From contig NC_080175.1 of NCBI RefSeq assembly GCF_950295315.1, forward strand, positions 87,444,161-87,508,160: a stretch of DNA of 64,000 nucleotides, written 5' to 3'. Source of the DNA: Erinaceus europaeus. Lineage: Eukaryota; Chordata; Mammalia; Eulipotyphla; Erinaceidae. Under the pieces are notes generated by a model that was not told the DNA's origin, searched no databases, and saw nothing but the letters and a program-made list of their open reading frames with translations. Position numbers and translations under genes: made by a program. Shown here one piece after another: positions 22,175-33,689 of the stretch. Positions within the stretch are counted from its first letter, which is position 1. Each line of letters opens with the position of its first letter.

Positions 22175-22345
22175 AGAGTGGTTTCCAGAATGCAGTTCCT
22201 GAACAAATAGATGAGCATTGCATGTGAATTGTTAGGAGAGTAAGTTTTGGGGCTCCATTCCAGTCTTCCTGACTAAGAAATTTCTGGAATGATGCTCAGC
22301 AATCTGCATTTTAATACCCTTTATGTTGATACTTTAGTACTGTAA
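22175..22345 (+). mobile_element. MER5A (hAT-Charlie) relic
   Basis: GAGTGGTTTCCAGAATGCAG, GGGGCTCCATTCCAGTCTTC and GCTCAGCAATCTGCATTTTA follow the MER5A order ('agtggttct', 'gggccccaccccag', 'cagcaatctgtgttttaac'). A non-autonomous ancient DNA transposon. Confidence 0.7.
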
Positions 22346-22349
22346 AGTT

Positions 22350-23190
22350 AGACGAAGGAAAAAAACCTTCAATTGGTTAGAAACATTCATCTTAGCTTGA
22401 ATTCATGATGCTTTTACTAGCTGTGCTATTTTAGAGTCATTTATAATAGGTGCATTTCAAATTTTCCATTAGAAAGAGAGGTCTCATGCTTTTAGGACTG
22501 ATGAAAAGACTGTGAACTTGTTTGTAGGAATGTTTTAGTGTTGTGTCTGGTATGAGATAAACAGTAAACACTGATAACTCTTAGTACAAGGTGATAATCA
22601 GATAGAAATGAGTCAGATTAATTACTGACATGGGTTCTTGTTTTGCTTTCAGGTGACTAGGGAACTCTGGTGATTTTAACAAAGAAACTCAATGTAAAAG
22701 GCCTCATTATAAAATTAGGTGTCTACATTTCCTGTGACAATCTAAAATAAGGCATAAACATTTCCTTACCATTGCATGATTCAGACTCTAAATTTATTGT
22801 GTGACTTTAGACTAGTTTGGTAAACAATCTGGCCTTCTTTTTTTATTTCAACCATAACTGATATAAATGAATTCAATCATATCTAAGATTTCTTCATTCT
22901 ACCCTCCACAGTTATCTCTCATTTATCATTAAGCTCATCAATCAATAATTAAACTAAAAGTGTTGTGTTCAATGATGTCAATAATAGACAAATTATAAAA
23001 TATATGATGCTCAGTATCATCATTAGACTTGACATATGTACATGAAAATCAACTAATTCCAAAGGTGATGATAATTTAAGAGAATCACATACATACACAA
23101 TACACCTGAAAAAAATAAACAACTACAAAATGCTCTCTGGTGTAACTTTAAAATTCATAAGCACTAATCTTGATTCTTTACTTCTATCTA
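22350..23190. other. single-copy stretch
   Basis: No repeat or gene recognised. Confidence 0.4.
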
Positions 23191-23194
23191 ATTT

Positions 23195-23397
23195 TTTAAT
23201 TATTTACTTATTTTTATATTACAGAATTACATGTTGACAGGGGTTTGAATCCACACCATTTTCATCACCAGAGTTCTGAAGCTTAAGATCCCCACAGCAA
23301 TCCAACACAGTTCCCCTAAGATTGTGGACATGGGACAACCATCATCTCTACAACTATCTGTCCACATTTATACACAGCTGCCCCATTATATTTCTTT

Positions 23398-23433
<36 letters not shown>

Positions 23434-23450
23434 ACACACACAATTTACAT
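23195..23450 (-). mobile_element. Decayed L1-type 3' fragment with CA repeat
   Basis: ATTTACTTATTTTTATATTA (degenerate antisense tail), TCCACACCATTTTCATCACC and AAGATTGTGGACATGGGACA fit an antisense L1-type 3'UTR. A CA microsatellite at 23400-23440 follows. Family assignment is tentative. Confidence 0.45.
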
Positions 23451-23454
23451 AGAT

Positions 23455-24385
23455 GACTCTCCAGGTCTTATTCATGTTGCTTAAATGAAAAATTGTTAAG
23501 TTATATAACATTAATTTTATTCATTTTTTTAAGTGTCTTCACACAAGAGTGAGGTCATCAAATGATGTCATAGGTTCCACTGTTAAAATATACCTAGAAT
23601 CATTTTACTTCTGATCCTTTCATAGTTACTGCCTTTACCTATGGAATTATCATCTTCCATCTTCTTATTTTGATAGCCTTTTTATTGATTTTCTTCCTAG
23701 ATCTCTCTGCCAGTGACCCTTTTTAATGTATAAAGTGAATGTCTTTTTATAATAGCCTGGGTGAAATTATATCACATCTTTGTTCTAACAGCTCCCTGTA
23801 TCACCTGAAAAGTTACAATGAAATCTGCGTTAAAATCTCTAATACCCTAGTTCTTTGCTATGTGTTTCTCAGGTCAGCAACACAGACACAAAATTGAACC
23901 TGTAAAGTCTTGGGCACAATTATAGATATCTTGATTCCGAATTATTTTTTAAAGAGATTCCCAGGTTATTCATGCACACACTGTCAATTTTTCTTCACCC
24001 TAGGTCACTGCCCTACCCACCTCCTGGCCCACTCACCTTGGCATCTGGAAAAAAAAAGTCATAGGTATTTTTCTACTTCTTTCTGCTCTGACTTAATTTC
24101 CTGTCATCTTTCTTTGTTAGTCATTCTGCTATGACCATAGTGATATCTTAGCTATTGGAATATTTATATTATATATATATTATAATATTTATATTATATT
24201 TTCTGCAAGTTTTCCTACCCAACAGTCACTGAGTAGTCAAATTTGATCAACAATCACCACGAAGGAAGATGATTCATTACTCATAAAACCTTGTGATGAC
24301 TGTCTCTGTCCTCAAGCCATCGTCTTAAATTTCTAACATATCCTGAGTCAGAGAACACAACTAATCTGAGCCTAAGATTGCTAAA
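23455..24385. other. single-copy stretch with AT palindromic patch
   Basis: AATATTTATATTATAT occurs twice at about 24160-24200, giving a self-complementary AT patch. No gene seen. Confidence 0.45.
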
Positions 24386-24387
24386 GA

Positions 24388-24575
24388 AGGAGTCACACTG
24401 AGTGGCAGTGCTCTGGGTGGAGAAGTGACATTATCATATGCAAAGACAAGGGATTTTAGCTTCAGCTTCCCTCCTGCGGTAGTGGGGCTTCATAAAGGGT
24501 GGATCAGCACTGCAGTAGCTCTCTTTACTTCTCCTTCTCTTGCACCCCTTTCTATTTCTATTTTAAGCCACCAAA
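24388..24575 (+). mobile_element. B-like SINE, old
   Basis: GTCACACTGAGTGGCAGTGC head, TTCAGCTTCCCTCCTGCGGT and a CTTTACTTCTCCTTCTCTTG pyrimidine segment. Diverged, with the tail not clear. Confidence 0.5.
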
Positions 24576-24599
24576 TTTGGGGGTAATTTTTATGATGCA

Positions 24600-25125
24600 A
24601 CAAAACACTGTTGAGGATGTTACCTGATGTCCCTGCTTCTAGAATGTTCATGATCTCATGACTCAAGATCATTTCTAAACAGTCGTTAAGATCAAATTGA
24701 TGGTATAAAAAAACATTCATAGAATGTTTTGGCTCTCAAAGTACTTTTAAATTGGCTAAACAACAGTGAATTTTTTAATGAATTAAAATAAATTTAGTAC
24801 TCTAATAAACTGAAAGCTAAGGCCGTATTACATAGTCAAAATTATTGACAGAATTAAGAAAAAAATAAAACATGGTTTGGAGAACCTATCATAAGTGAAT
24901 AAGATATTAATTTTCCTTATGTAGTCAGGTTATACAGAAAATTATGTAATCTTTAAGGTGTAAACAATTGAAACTGTCTATTATAATTCATCTTTTACCA
25001 GTCTCTATTTAAATTTTTGAAGTAAATGAGATATTTCCATATTTATGCTGACATAGTTTAGTCAAGATATATATACTTTTTCTATTTTTATTTGTGTTTC
25101 ATGTCTGAAGTAGTATATGGGAATT
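24600..25125. other. single-copy stretch
   Basis: No repeat or gene recognised. Confidence 0.4.
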
Positions 25126-25134
25126 AAGCTTATT

Positions 25135-25322
25135 ACTCTGGCAAGATAGTTCACTTACTTTTTCATGGGCACAACCCAGGTTTGAACCCAGCTTCCCCTA
25201 CACTGAAGGAAGCATGGTGCTAAACTGTCTTTGTCTCTATTTCTGACTTTTTTTTCTGAAAAAATAGGAATAAGTGTTGAAGCTCAGTGACTACCAAAAT
25301 TAAAAAATAAATAAATAAAAAT
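25135..25322 (+). mobile_element. F-type SINE
   Basis: CTGGCAAGATAGTTCACTTA head, CAACCCAGGTTTGAACCCAG (B-box region), then GAAGCTCAGTGACTACCAAA and an AAATAAATAAATAAAA tail. Confidence 0.75.
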
Positions 25323-25639
25323 GAAAAATTTCACACTTCATTAGGAAAACTTGCTCTAGTCATGAACCTTATCTTTGGTGAACCATATTCAGTACTAAAC
25401 TTTGAATCCAAAAGAGACAAGAGATGGAAGTATATTTTGAAATTGAATTCAGCCAAGCTACCAATATGCATTTATTGCACCTACAATATGACAACCACAG
25501 CTACAAGAGAGGGGTGACTAAGTTATATTAATAGACTACTTAGAGAGAAACAGACTTTAGAAAATCAACATTTGTGGCACATTGTAAATTTAAATAAACT
25601 TTTATTTATTCCATAGCAGGGGAAGCTAAAATCCTATAC

Positions 25640-25822
25640 TAAAGTACTATTTCTCAAATTTTCATTTTCAACAAAGTCTCCTAAAGGCATCTGGGCTTCT
25701 TAAAATTCAGAGTGCTGGGCACCACTCCCAGAATGTCCAACTCAGCAGACACAACTTACATTTCCCACAATTCCCCAGGTGTATTAATGCTGCTTGTCCA
25801 CACTGTGAGTACAACTGGTTTG
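25640..25822 (+). mobile_element. MER5A (hAT-Charlie) relic
   Basis: TACTATTTCTCAAATTTTCA, CTGGGCTTCTTAAAATTCAG, AGTGCTGGGCACCACTCCCA and TTCCCCAGGTGTATTAATGC follow MER5A order ('ttctcaaacttt', 'gggcttgttaaaacacag', 'tgctgggccccaccccc', 'cccaggtgatgctgatgc'). Confidence 0.8.
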
Positions 25823-26034
25823 ACATTTTTTTATTTGATCAAATTGTAATTGGTTTGACATTTCATTATTTATCTTTCTAAGTCTTTTCTTGAGTCATCA
25901 GATACAATTTATGTATAGAAACACATCCACACACACATACACATACAATCAGTACTCTTTGTATATATTTGAAATTGATTTCTTTAAGCTTAGAATTATA
26001 ACATGATTGTGACATCACATGTGATATCACATGC

Positions 26035-26321
26035 ATTTCCTTGCCTTTTCTTTTTTTTTAATTTTTTAAAAAATATTTATTTATTCCCTTTTGTTGCCCT
26101 TTTATTGTTGTTGGATAGGATGGAGAGAAATGGAGAGAGGAGGGGAGGACAGATAGGAGGAGAGAAAGATAGACACCTGCAGATCTACTTCACTACCTGT
26201 GAATCGACTCCCTTGCTGATGGGGAGCCGGGGACTCGAACCGGGATCCTTCTGCAGATACTTGTGCCACGTGTGCTTAACCCACTGAGCTACTGACCGAC
26301 TCCCAATTTGCTTGCCTTTTC
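26035..26321 (-). mobile_element. A-type SINE with 16-bp TSD
   Basis: ATTTCCTTGCCTTTTC (26035-26050) recurs as ATTTGCTTGCCTTTTC (26306-26321), one mismatch. The minus-strand body runs from the T tract at 26051 to CCGACTCCC at 26304. Confidence 0.92.
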
Positions 26322-26511
26322 AAACACAGTTATTAAAAACTGTCCAATGAGTAGACTTTATCTCCTCGCAGCACTTGCCTCAGAGATGTTTCTCACTACT
26401 TCCTCACTCACCAATGCTGAGTATTCATAAGAATCACAACATGGAGTTTTTGCTACTAGGGTTTTCACTAGGGCTTTGTTATCTGCATAATTCCATTACT
26501 CCAGATGAATA

Positions 26512-26690
26512 CTTTTTTTTTTCTTTAAAGAGAGAAGGTGAGACACTATAGCACTTTTCTACTGTTCACCCAACCTCCCTTTTGCATGATGTTCCTATGT
26601 GGTGGCCAGGGGCTTGAACCAAGGTACTCATGCATAATGAACTATGCACTCAAGTGGATGGGCTACTTCCCAATCACCATGACCTCAAGT
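26512..26690 (-). mobile_element. Old minus-strand SINE
   Basis: T tract, AAAGAGAGAAGGTGAGACAC, TATGTGGTGGCCAGGGGCTT and GATGGGCTACTTCCCAATCA match an antisense SINE body and head at low identity. Confidence 0.6.
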
Positions 26691-26771
26691 TCATCTTGAA
26701 GAGCTTTTCAGAACTCTTATTACTTATACCTTCCATAAGGAAAACTTGAAGCCTGAGAAGATGGTTTTTCT

Positions 26772-26870
26772 TTTTAATTTTATTCTATTAGTGCTTTAAT
26801 GATGATCAAGATAATTGGGCAAAAGGGGAACAATTCCATACAATTCCCAGCACAAGATGAATTGTCTAAT
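26772..26870 (-). mobile_element. L1-type 3' terminus
   Basis: TTTTAATTTTATTCTATTAG, TGATGATCAAGATAATTGGG and AATTCCATACAATTCCCAGC are the antisense of the lineage seen at 9385-9513 and 13258-13800. Confidence 0.6.
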
Positions 26871-26874
26871 ACAT

Positions 26875-27580
26875 TTCATCCAGTTACTTTAATAAAACCA
26901 ATTTTTGAGAGATAAAACAAAATAAGTGGTCAAAATTGATGTTGATAACTAATATACAGCACAGAATATGACAAGTTTAATTGAGTACATAGTATTAAAA
27001 CTATTTGTCTTGAAAGGTGAAGTTTCTCTTCAGAAATGGCATTTAACATGGAACTCACAGCTTTTACAAGACTGAAAGGGGCTTACAGTGATGACTAATG
27101 GCTATTGATTGCTCCTTTGCCTTCTTTTTTGTTGGCTTTTTTCCAGTCTGTTCCCACACACATATCCGCTCTCACAGGCCTAGTTGTCCTGTTGTAAAAT
27201 GTGACTCAACCTCTTCTAGCCAGAGTTGACCAGCAGATGAGCAAATGAAAGTTAATCCATAACTGGACTGAGGCCAATGACTCTCACAGAGACACAGACT
27301 GTCTCAGAGTTCACGTGTGCACTGAGTCATATCAGCACTGAGTCTGAAGCTCCAGACACTTTAATCATAGTGTCCTTGGTGATTCAGAAGTGAACTGGTA
27401 TCTGCTCTAGGTGAGAAGTCTTTTTGTAATTGTTTTAATCCCTTTTCTCTTGAGGTAGTGAAATAATATTTTGATTTTTGTCTAAAAGACCATATAATTG
27501 TGATATCCAGAACTGCATAGCTATGGGACATTAACCAAGCATATTATCTATTGTTTTTTTTTTACTCTTTCTCTCTACAT
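26875..27580. other. single-copy stretch
   Basis: GTGACTCAACCTCTTCTAGC and ACTGGACTGAGGCCAATGAC near 27200-27290 hint at an old DNA-transposon or LTR relic that I cannot name. No gene. Confidence 0.35.
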
Positions 27581-27581
27581 G

Positions 27582-27583
<2 letters not shown>

Positions 27584-27631
<48 letters not shown>
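27584..27631 (+). repeat. (GT)n microsatellite
   Basis: Uninterrupted GT repeat from about 27585 to 27630. Confidence 0.97.
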
Positions 27632-27632
<1 letters not shown>

Positions 27633-27811
27633 CAGAACATTAAAAATAAGGTTAGAATATTCTGGGAAATAGAAAACTAAACATTTAGAAATAATTTATA
27701 CCTCAGTCACAGTTTGTTACTTCTATTAAGAAAAATCTAGAATGGCCATTTCAAGGACTGAAAGAAATATTGTAGTAACCTATAAGCACATGTAATAATT
27801 TACTTTCCTTT

Positions 27812-28091
27812 TTAAATTTTTTTTTATTATTTATTTACCATTTTGTTGTTCTTGTTATTGTAGTTATTACTGTTGTTGTTGACGTCATTGTTGTTGGATA
27901 GGACAGAGAGAAATGGAGAGAGGAGGGGAAGACAGAGGGGGGAGAGAAAGATGGACACCTACAGACTTGCGTCACCACTCATGAAATGACCCCCTGCAGG
28001 TAGGGAGCCAGGGCTCAAACGTGGATCCTTTCGCAGGTCCTCGCGCTTCGCACCACCTGTGCTTAACCCACTGTGCTACCGTCGGACTCCC
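27812..28091 (-). mobile_element. A-type SINE
   Basis: TTATTATTTATTTACCATTT start, GTTGGATAGGACAGAGAGAA, TGCTACCGTCGGACTCCCT end. Minus orientation. Confidence 0.88.
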
Positions 28092-28114
28092 TAATTATTT
28101 ACTCTTCTAAGAGC

Positions 28115-28330
28115 AAAACAAACTCATTTGTTGTGGTCACCAGGGTTATCTCTGGGACTTTGTTCATAGAAGGGGGAGAGCGAGAGAGAGAGAGAGAGTA
28201 AGAGAGAGAAAGAGAGGTAGAGAGGAGAGCCATCTGAGCAGGGTTCCACTGTCTGTGAAGCTTGGTTGAACCCACACCTTCATACATGGACAGGCATGCA
28301 CTCTATTCTATGCATCACTACTTGGATGGT
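28115..28330 (-). mobile_element. D-like SINE with GA expansion
   Basis: GTCACCAGGGTTATCTCTGG is the 3' module start. The middle has expanded into a GAGAGA repeat at about 28175-28225. TGAACCCACACCTTCATACA and CTCTATTCTATGCATCACTA are the degraded tRNA-like part. Confidence 0.55.
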
Positions 28331-28356
28331 ACAAATTCTTTTTTTATTTCTTTGTT

Positions 28357-28656
28357 TTGTTTTTAAGATTTTTAAAAATATTTATTTATTCCCTTTTGTT
28401 GCCCTTGTTGTTTTATTGTTATAGTTATTATTGTTGTTGTTATTGATGTCGTCGTTGTTGGATAGGACAGAGAGAAATGGAGAGAGGAGGGGAAGACAGA
28501 GGGGAGAGAAAGACAGACACCTGCAGATCTGCTTCACCGCCTGTGAAGCGACTCCCCTGCAGGGGGGGAGCCAGGGGCTTGAATCGGGATCCTTATGCCA
28601 GTCCTTGAGCTTTGTGCCACATGCGCTTAACCCGCGAAACTATCACCCGAATCCCT
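28357..28656 (-). mobile_element. A-type SINE
   Basis: TTTATTTATTCCCTTTTGTT start, GTCGTCGTTGTTGGATAGGA, CACCCGAATCCC end. Well preserved. Confidence 0.9.
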
Positions 28657-28693
28657 GGAACACATTTTTAAGAAACAGAAGTGGGTTCTCATT

Positions 28694-29050
28694 AGAAAGC
28701 ACATAATGCTGAAGACCCCACCAATATGTCCTGGAGCTCCGCTTCCCCAGAGACCCACCCTACTAGGGAAAGAGAGAGGCAGACTGGGAGTATGGACCAA
28801 CCAGTCAACGTCCATGTTCAGCGGGGAAGCAATTACAGAAGCCAGACCTTCCACCTTCTGCAACCCACAATGACCCTGGGTCCATGCTCCCAGAGGGATA
28901 GAGAATGGGAAAGCTATCAGGGGAGGGGGTGGGATATGGAGATTGGGTGATGGGAATTGTGTGGAGTTGTACCCCTCCTACCTTATGGTTTTGTTAATTT
29001 ATCCTTTCTTAAATAAAAATAAATTAAAAAAAGAAAGAAAGCACAGAATG
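28694..29050 (+). mobile_element. 5'-truncated L1 3' end with TSD
   Basis: AGAAAGCACATAATG (28694-28708) recurs as AGAAAGCACAGAATG (29036-29050), one mismatch. The insert 28709-29035 is the last 0.33 kb of the same L1 3'UTR found at 46.37-46.70 kb, ending AATAAAAATAAATTAAAAAAAG. It starts at GCTGAAGACCCCACCAATAT, which marks the 5' truncation. Confidence 0.93.
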
Positions 29051-29054
29051 TTGA

Positions 29055-29400
29055 GATGCGCAATATAGGAAAAAAGAAAGGAAGCAAACCTTTCACTTGG
29101 GAATCAGCGAATTCGACTAAATTCAAATAATTATTATTTGCATGGTACTTACTGTTTAAATTCTGTTTACTGTTTTGAACCACACATATATTTTTAAGTG
29201 ATCACAATTTCCATACAGAAGGGTTATATATTATAATAAGTAATTCCTCCACTCAACTTAGTGGTTCTGAAGAGTTGAATGTATAGTCAAACCTGGGAAA
29301 TGCAGTAGTCCTCTCCCAGATGAGTCACCGCCTTCTTTACAGGGGAGGGCAGGTAGAGTGAATGAATGTGTCTAAGTCTATGAGTATAAATATAAAACAG
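29055..29400. other. single-copy stretch
   Basis: Nothing recognised. Confidence 0.4.
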
Positions 29401-29407
29401 TAAACTA

Positions 29408-29612
29408 CAATTTAAAATATTTTATTCATTTATTTTGTATAGAGAAAGAGAGACATTTAGAGAGAAGGGGTAAATAGAAAGAGAGAGTTGTGCATCACTG
29501 CTTTACCACTTGTGAAACTTCCCCTAGCAGGTGGCAATCCGGGGCTCTTGAACCTCGGCCTTTCTGCCTGGAAACAGGTCTGCTCAGGCAGGTGCACCAC
29601 AACCTGCAACTC
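29408..29612 (-). mobile_element. B-type SINE, old
   Basis: TTTATTCATTTATTTTGTAT, GAAACTTCCCCTAGCAGGTG and GCACCACAACCTGCAACTCC. Minus orientation. Confidence 0.7.
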
Positions 29613-29647
29613 CTAATCTGCCAACTTGAAAGACTGCTTTCTTGATT

Positions 29648-29775
29648 GTTTGTTTATGTTTTGCCAGAGCACAACATGACTCAGCTCAGGGGTATGGTGG
29701 TGCAAGGGTTGGAATCTAGGTTTTGGAGCCTCTGGCATGAAAGTCTTTTTCGCATTAGCATTTGCTGCTCCTCCT
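29648..29775 (-). mobile_element. E-type SINE, antisense
   Basis: TTTTGCCAGAGCACAACATG, GACTCAGCTCAGGGGTATGG and TTGGAGCCTCTGGCATGAAA are antisense E-type motifs. Confidence 0.7.
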
Positions 29776-29887
29776 CAGTTTGTTCACTCTTACTAACATC
29801 CAATTTCTAAAATATTTCACAAGAAGATGGTTTTAATGTGAATATATATATTTTAAAACAAGCTTTCTTAGAAGAGTTCTCTTCATT

Positions 29888-30095
29888 TGTTTATCTATTG
29901 ATTTATATTTTGGTTCTTGCCAAGGATTCCTTTTTTCTGGGTCAACATTTTCAGACAGAAGGAGACAGAGGGAGGGGAAAGAAAAAGATATCACAGTAGG
30001 GACACTCGACCCAGTGGCATGAGGATTATCGTGTGCCTGGCTCACAGGTACATAGAAGCAGACATGGTCCCTGGTGATCACTCTAACCCTTCACT
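29888..30095 (-). mobile_element. Old minus-strand SINE
   Basis: Order of a T/A-rich start, AGACAGAAGGAGACAGAGGG, then ACCCAGTGGCATGAGGATTA. Resembles an antisense SINE at low identity. Confidence 0.35.
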
Positions 30096-30099
30096 TTAA

Positions 30100-30740
30100 A
30101 GAGAATAAAGTATCAGAAGTATCTGCCTTGTATCACAAAGGACTTTAAATAACAAGGAATCACATAAAGAATCAAGATTAATTTAGAAGCTTTAAAAGAC
30201 CCCTAAATATGAAACTAATATTTTATTTATCACACTGAATCTAAAGACATTACATTACTTTTCATACTTTGTGTTCCATTAAACCTACTCTGGTTACCAG
30301 ATAGCAAAGAAGAAAAGAAAATACTTGAAGAACAAATTAAAATTGCTGCGTAAGTGAAGTAAATACTAATTATAACATTCAGTTGTTCAAAGACAAGAGG
30401 ACAATTAAAACATCAAAATAGTGTCTACTTAAAGATTATTTTAATAATCACTACTTATTTGACAGACTAGCATAACCTGTGTACTACCTAGTGACAACAG
30501 TAAGACATTAAATAGAAAAAATATGTCATATCAATGAAACTAATTGAAAGTGAAGAGATGGAAAATTTTAATTAACTTTCTGAACTGGCTTGTCTCTGTT
30601 AATTACCTAAATTATGCTATTGAAACATGGACAGCAATTTGTATTCAAGTTTAGACTTCAATACAGTTACGTGAAACAATTTTTTGATGGACAGGAGAGA
30701 CATAATTTAAATTACACATGAAAAAATTAAATAAACACAA
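30100..30740. other. single-copy AT-rich stretch
   Basis: Nothing recognised. Confidence 0.4.
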
Positions 30741-30744
30741 CTAA

Positions 30745-30960
30745 GGGTTAATTGTGCATTGGCGCACCAGATTAAGCGCACACATTACAGTGAGCAAGAA
30801 CCTGGGTTCAAGCTTCTAGTTCCCACCTGCAGGGCAAAAGCTTTGTGAGTGGTGAAGCAGGGTTACAGGTGTCTCTCTGTCTCCCACTCTATTTTTCCTT
30901 CCCCGCTCAGTTTCTCTCTGTGTCTATCCAATAACAAAAATAAATAAACATAAAACCAAT
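30745..30960 (+). mobile_element. B-type SINE
   Basis: GCATTGGCGCACCAGATTAA, GTTCCCACCTGCAGGGCAAA and TCTATCCAATAACAAAAATA. Head slightly diverged. Confidence 0.88.
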
Positions 30961-30964
30961 TAAT

Positions 30965-32000
30965 AGAAACACACAATACATGATAGAGGAAGTAAAGACA
31001 TGAAACCAGACAAATAATTAAGGTTAGATGAATTAAACCCAGGAAGGACCTACTAGTACACCAGTAGAGTTGAGTGGTAAATAAGGGTCTTGCTTTTTTT
31101 TGGGCAGACTTGAGAAATGCCCAGGAGAGTCGATGTACAGTGAATGAATAGATATATACTTAACAGTAAACGATTTCCTTAAGTAATTGTGGATACCAAG
31201 CTGTTTGCAAATAATTAGCAATATAAACATAATTATACAAAACTGCATCTCAACTATTCTTCACCTATTTTTTTGAGAATACATGGTTTTAACGGTCATT
31301 TTCTTAAAGTCAACTGAAACCTAAATGTTATAGATATTATGTTTTCTCCACTATTCAAAAATCACACACAAAATTCATTTTATCAAAAAAAAAATCTCAA
31401 AATTCAAAAACAGTGTGTTGTCCTGACTTGGAATACAGTAAGAATGGCATTTTATATTATCTTAGTTTTTTAAAAATATGAATATATATTTATAGATAAC
31501 AATTTTAACTGAAAAGATGAATGTGATACTCTAAATTGGGATTATAAAGAATTTCCTCTGTGCTGTAACTAGGTGATATGAGAGTATTACGCGATATAAT
31601 TTTGGACAAAGATTGTTAATCCTTGAATAAGAAAAAGCTCTGGAGTGATTGATGTTCTGAGTCTTCCATGGAAGGTAGTGGTAGGCAAGTTATTAGGAAG
31701 TTTTTTTTCCATTTAATCCTGATCTAACTCAATCCCCCTCATAAGATAGATGATGTAACCAAAACAAAAGTAATTAAGCTTCAAAGACTACAAATCTAAC
31801 TATTGCCAGAATAAAGCCCTAGAATAGCAGTTTCTGGGTTCCCATAGGTAAGACCAATTAACAGATGTGCATTTTATATCAAAGATAGACATTCCAAAGA
31901 CCTAATATATTGCTGTTTTAAAAAATCGCAAAATAGATGAGGTGAATGCAGAAAAGGCACATTATCCGTTAAAATAATAACAGATTTATGAATAATGTTT
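30965..32000. other. single-copy stretch, possible MIR trace
   Basis: At 31715-31830 CCTCATAAGATAGATGATGT is loosely MIR-like. Otherwise nothing recognised. Confidence 0.35.
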
Positions 32001-32007
32001 TATTTCT

Positions 32008-32210
32008 TTTAAAAAATTTTATGTATTGATCATTGGATGGAGACAGAGAGAAATTGAGACTTGAGGGGAAAAAATGGAAAGAGATAAGAAGACACCAGCA
32101 GCTTTACTTCACTACTCATGAAGCTAGTCTCCTGCAAGTGGAGAGCAGGTGCTTGAACCTGGGTCCCTGTGCACTGTATGCTTAACAGGGTGCACCATCA
32201 CCTGGGCCCA
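32008..32210 (-). mobile_element. B-type SINE
   Basis: TTTTATGTATTGATCATTGG, TGAAGCTAGTCTCCTGCAAG and GTGCACCATCACCTGGGCCC. Minus orientation. Confidence 0.8.
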
Positions 32211-32219
32211 TAATGTTTT

Positions 32220-33110
32220 GTTTCTTAACTTTAAATCTGACCTGGGTTTCAAGTATAAATAGTAATAAATCGCATCTGTACTGAAGCTTTGTACACCAAC
32301 TAGAATGTCTACTATTACAAATAACACCTCCCATAGTTTATAGTACCTCAAATTCAATTTCTTTCTTTGAGTCTGACATTTTTAACAGTGCATCTTCTTA
32401 AACTGCAAACAGGGAAAATAAACTACTTTCTATTAAAATTTATCAACATTATTGCCAACAGCTGATATGATTCCATGCAATTGAGGAGGGCTAGGCAATG
32501 ACTTCTGGTTTCCTGGTGTTGGGATCAGGAAATGCAGTGTGAAGACAAGGACCCAAGGTCAATATTTTATTGTTGCCATGTAAGATTGCACTTTTCATGA
32601 AATGACCAGAAATCTGACACTATTATTATTTTTTTCCCTCCTAGAGAGGCTTTAACCATTAATCTGCTCACATAGACTATGTTTTCAGTATGTTACTCAA
32701 ACAAAAGAAATGAATAAGAATGCAGATTGTAGACTGCTCTGACAATTAACAATGAACGGGGTTGGTACCAATGAAAACAGTAAGTCTAAGCATCCTTCTC
32801 TGAAGGAGCAGGTAAGAGCCAAAGGAGACTGCAAGAGAAGCTCATAGAGAGGTAACCTTGCATATTTAAATCTGGCATGAATATAACCTTTATCTTAGGT
32901 GCTAATCTGAATGGAAGTTCACTAGAATTTAAACTATGCTAAAACACTTTACCTAATCAGAAAAGTCCACAAACAGAAAGCATCACTGGCTGACCTGATA
33001 CAGCTATCTCACTTTCCTAGCTAATGATCGCAAATGCTATCTAAACACAGTCCTAGAGGAGAGTTCCATAACAAAGGCATCTCGAATCAAGAATTTTATC
33101 CCATTTGAAA
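32220..33110. other. single-copy stretch
   Basis: No repeat or gene recognised. Confidence 0.4.
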
Positions 33111-33117
33111 GAATATT

Positions 33118-33222
33118 TCCCTCCCTCCTTCCCACCTCTCTCCCTCTCCCCCTCCTCTCTCCCTCTCTCTCTCCCTTTCCCCCTCCCCCCTCTCCCTCTC
33201 CCCCTTTCCCTCTCCCTCTCCT
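33118..33222 (+). repeat. (CCCTCT)-type polypyrimidine tract
   Basis: An almost pure C/T run of CCCTCC, CCCTCT and CCCCTCT units. Confidence 0.93.
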
Positions 33223-33350
33223 GTTTTGTTACACTGTCAGGGTTTTACTGAAGCTTAAGGTCTACATGAAGATAGAGGTGAAAGATGACAAAAAGGGAAA
33301 GAGGGACAAAGAGGAAAACAAATACTGAAGCACTGCTCATGAAACTTCCC

Positions 33351-33458
33351 TTTTTTTTTATTATTATTTAATTATTTATTTAAGAAAGGAGACATTAACA
33401 AAACCCTAGGATAGGAGGGGTACAACTCCACACAATTCCCACCACCGGATCTCCATAT
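33351..33458 (-). mobile_element. L1 3' terminus nested in a SINE
   Basis: A T run, then TTTAAGAAAGGAGACATTAA, CCTAGGATAGGAGGGGTACA and ACTCCACACAATTCCCACCA are the reverse complement of the L1 terminus at 46.6 kb. Confidence 0.85.
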
Positions 33459-33577
33459 CCTTTTGTTGTTTTTACTACTCAGCTCTGGCTTATGGTAGTA
33501 AGGGGAGTTGAACCTGGGACTTCAAAGCCTCTGGCAGAAGCAGGAGAATCTCTGCACAACCATTATGAGATCTCTCC
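33459..33577 (-). mobile_element. E-type SINE, antisense
   Basis: TTTACTACTCAGCTCTGGCT, GGAGTTGAACCTGGGACTTC and AAGCCTCTGGCAGAAGCAGG are antisense E-type. It abuts the L1 terminus with no spacer. Confidence 0.75.
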
Positions 33578-33689
33578 AAACTCCCCTTCTGCATGTTCCT
33601 GTGTGATGCCTGGGGGCTTGAGCTAGCTTCCTCATATAAGGTATATTGTTCTCTCTACTGGATGAACTATCTGCAGGTGGTATGTAATA

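Larger units (their letters stand above)
33225..33672 (-). mobile_element. Old SINE carrying a nested insertion
   Basis: The minus-strand SINE halves are at 33225-33350 (3' module start TGTCAGGGTTTTACTGAAGC through CTCATGAAACTTCCC) and at about 33578-33672 (CTGCATGTTCCTGTGTGATG, GGATGAACTATCTGCAGG). Between them are an L1 end and an E-type SINE. AAACTTCCCTT at the left and AAACTCCCCTT at the right look like the TSD of the inserted block. Confidence 0.6.
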
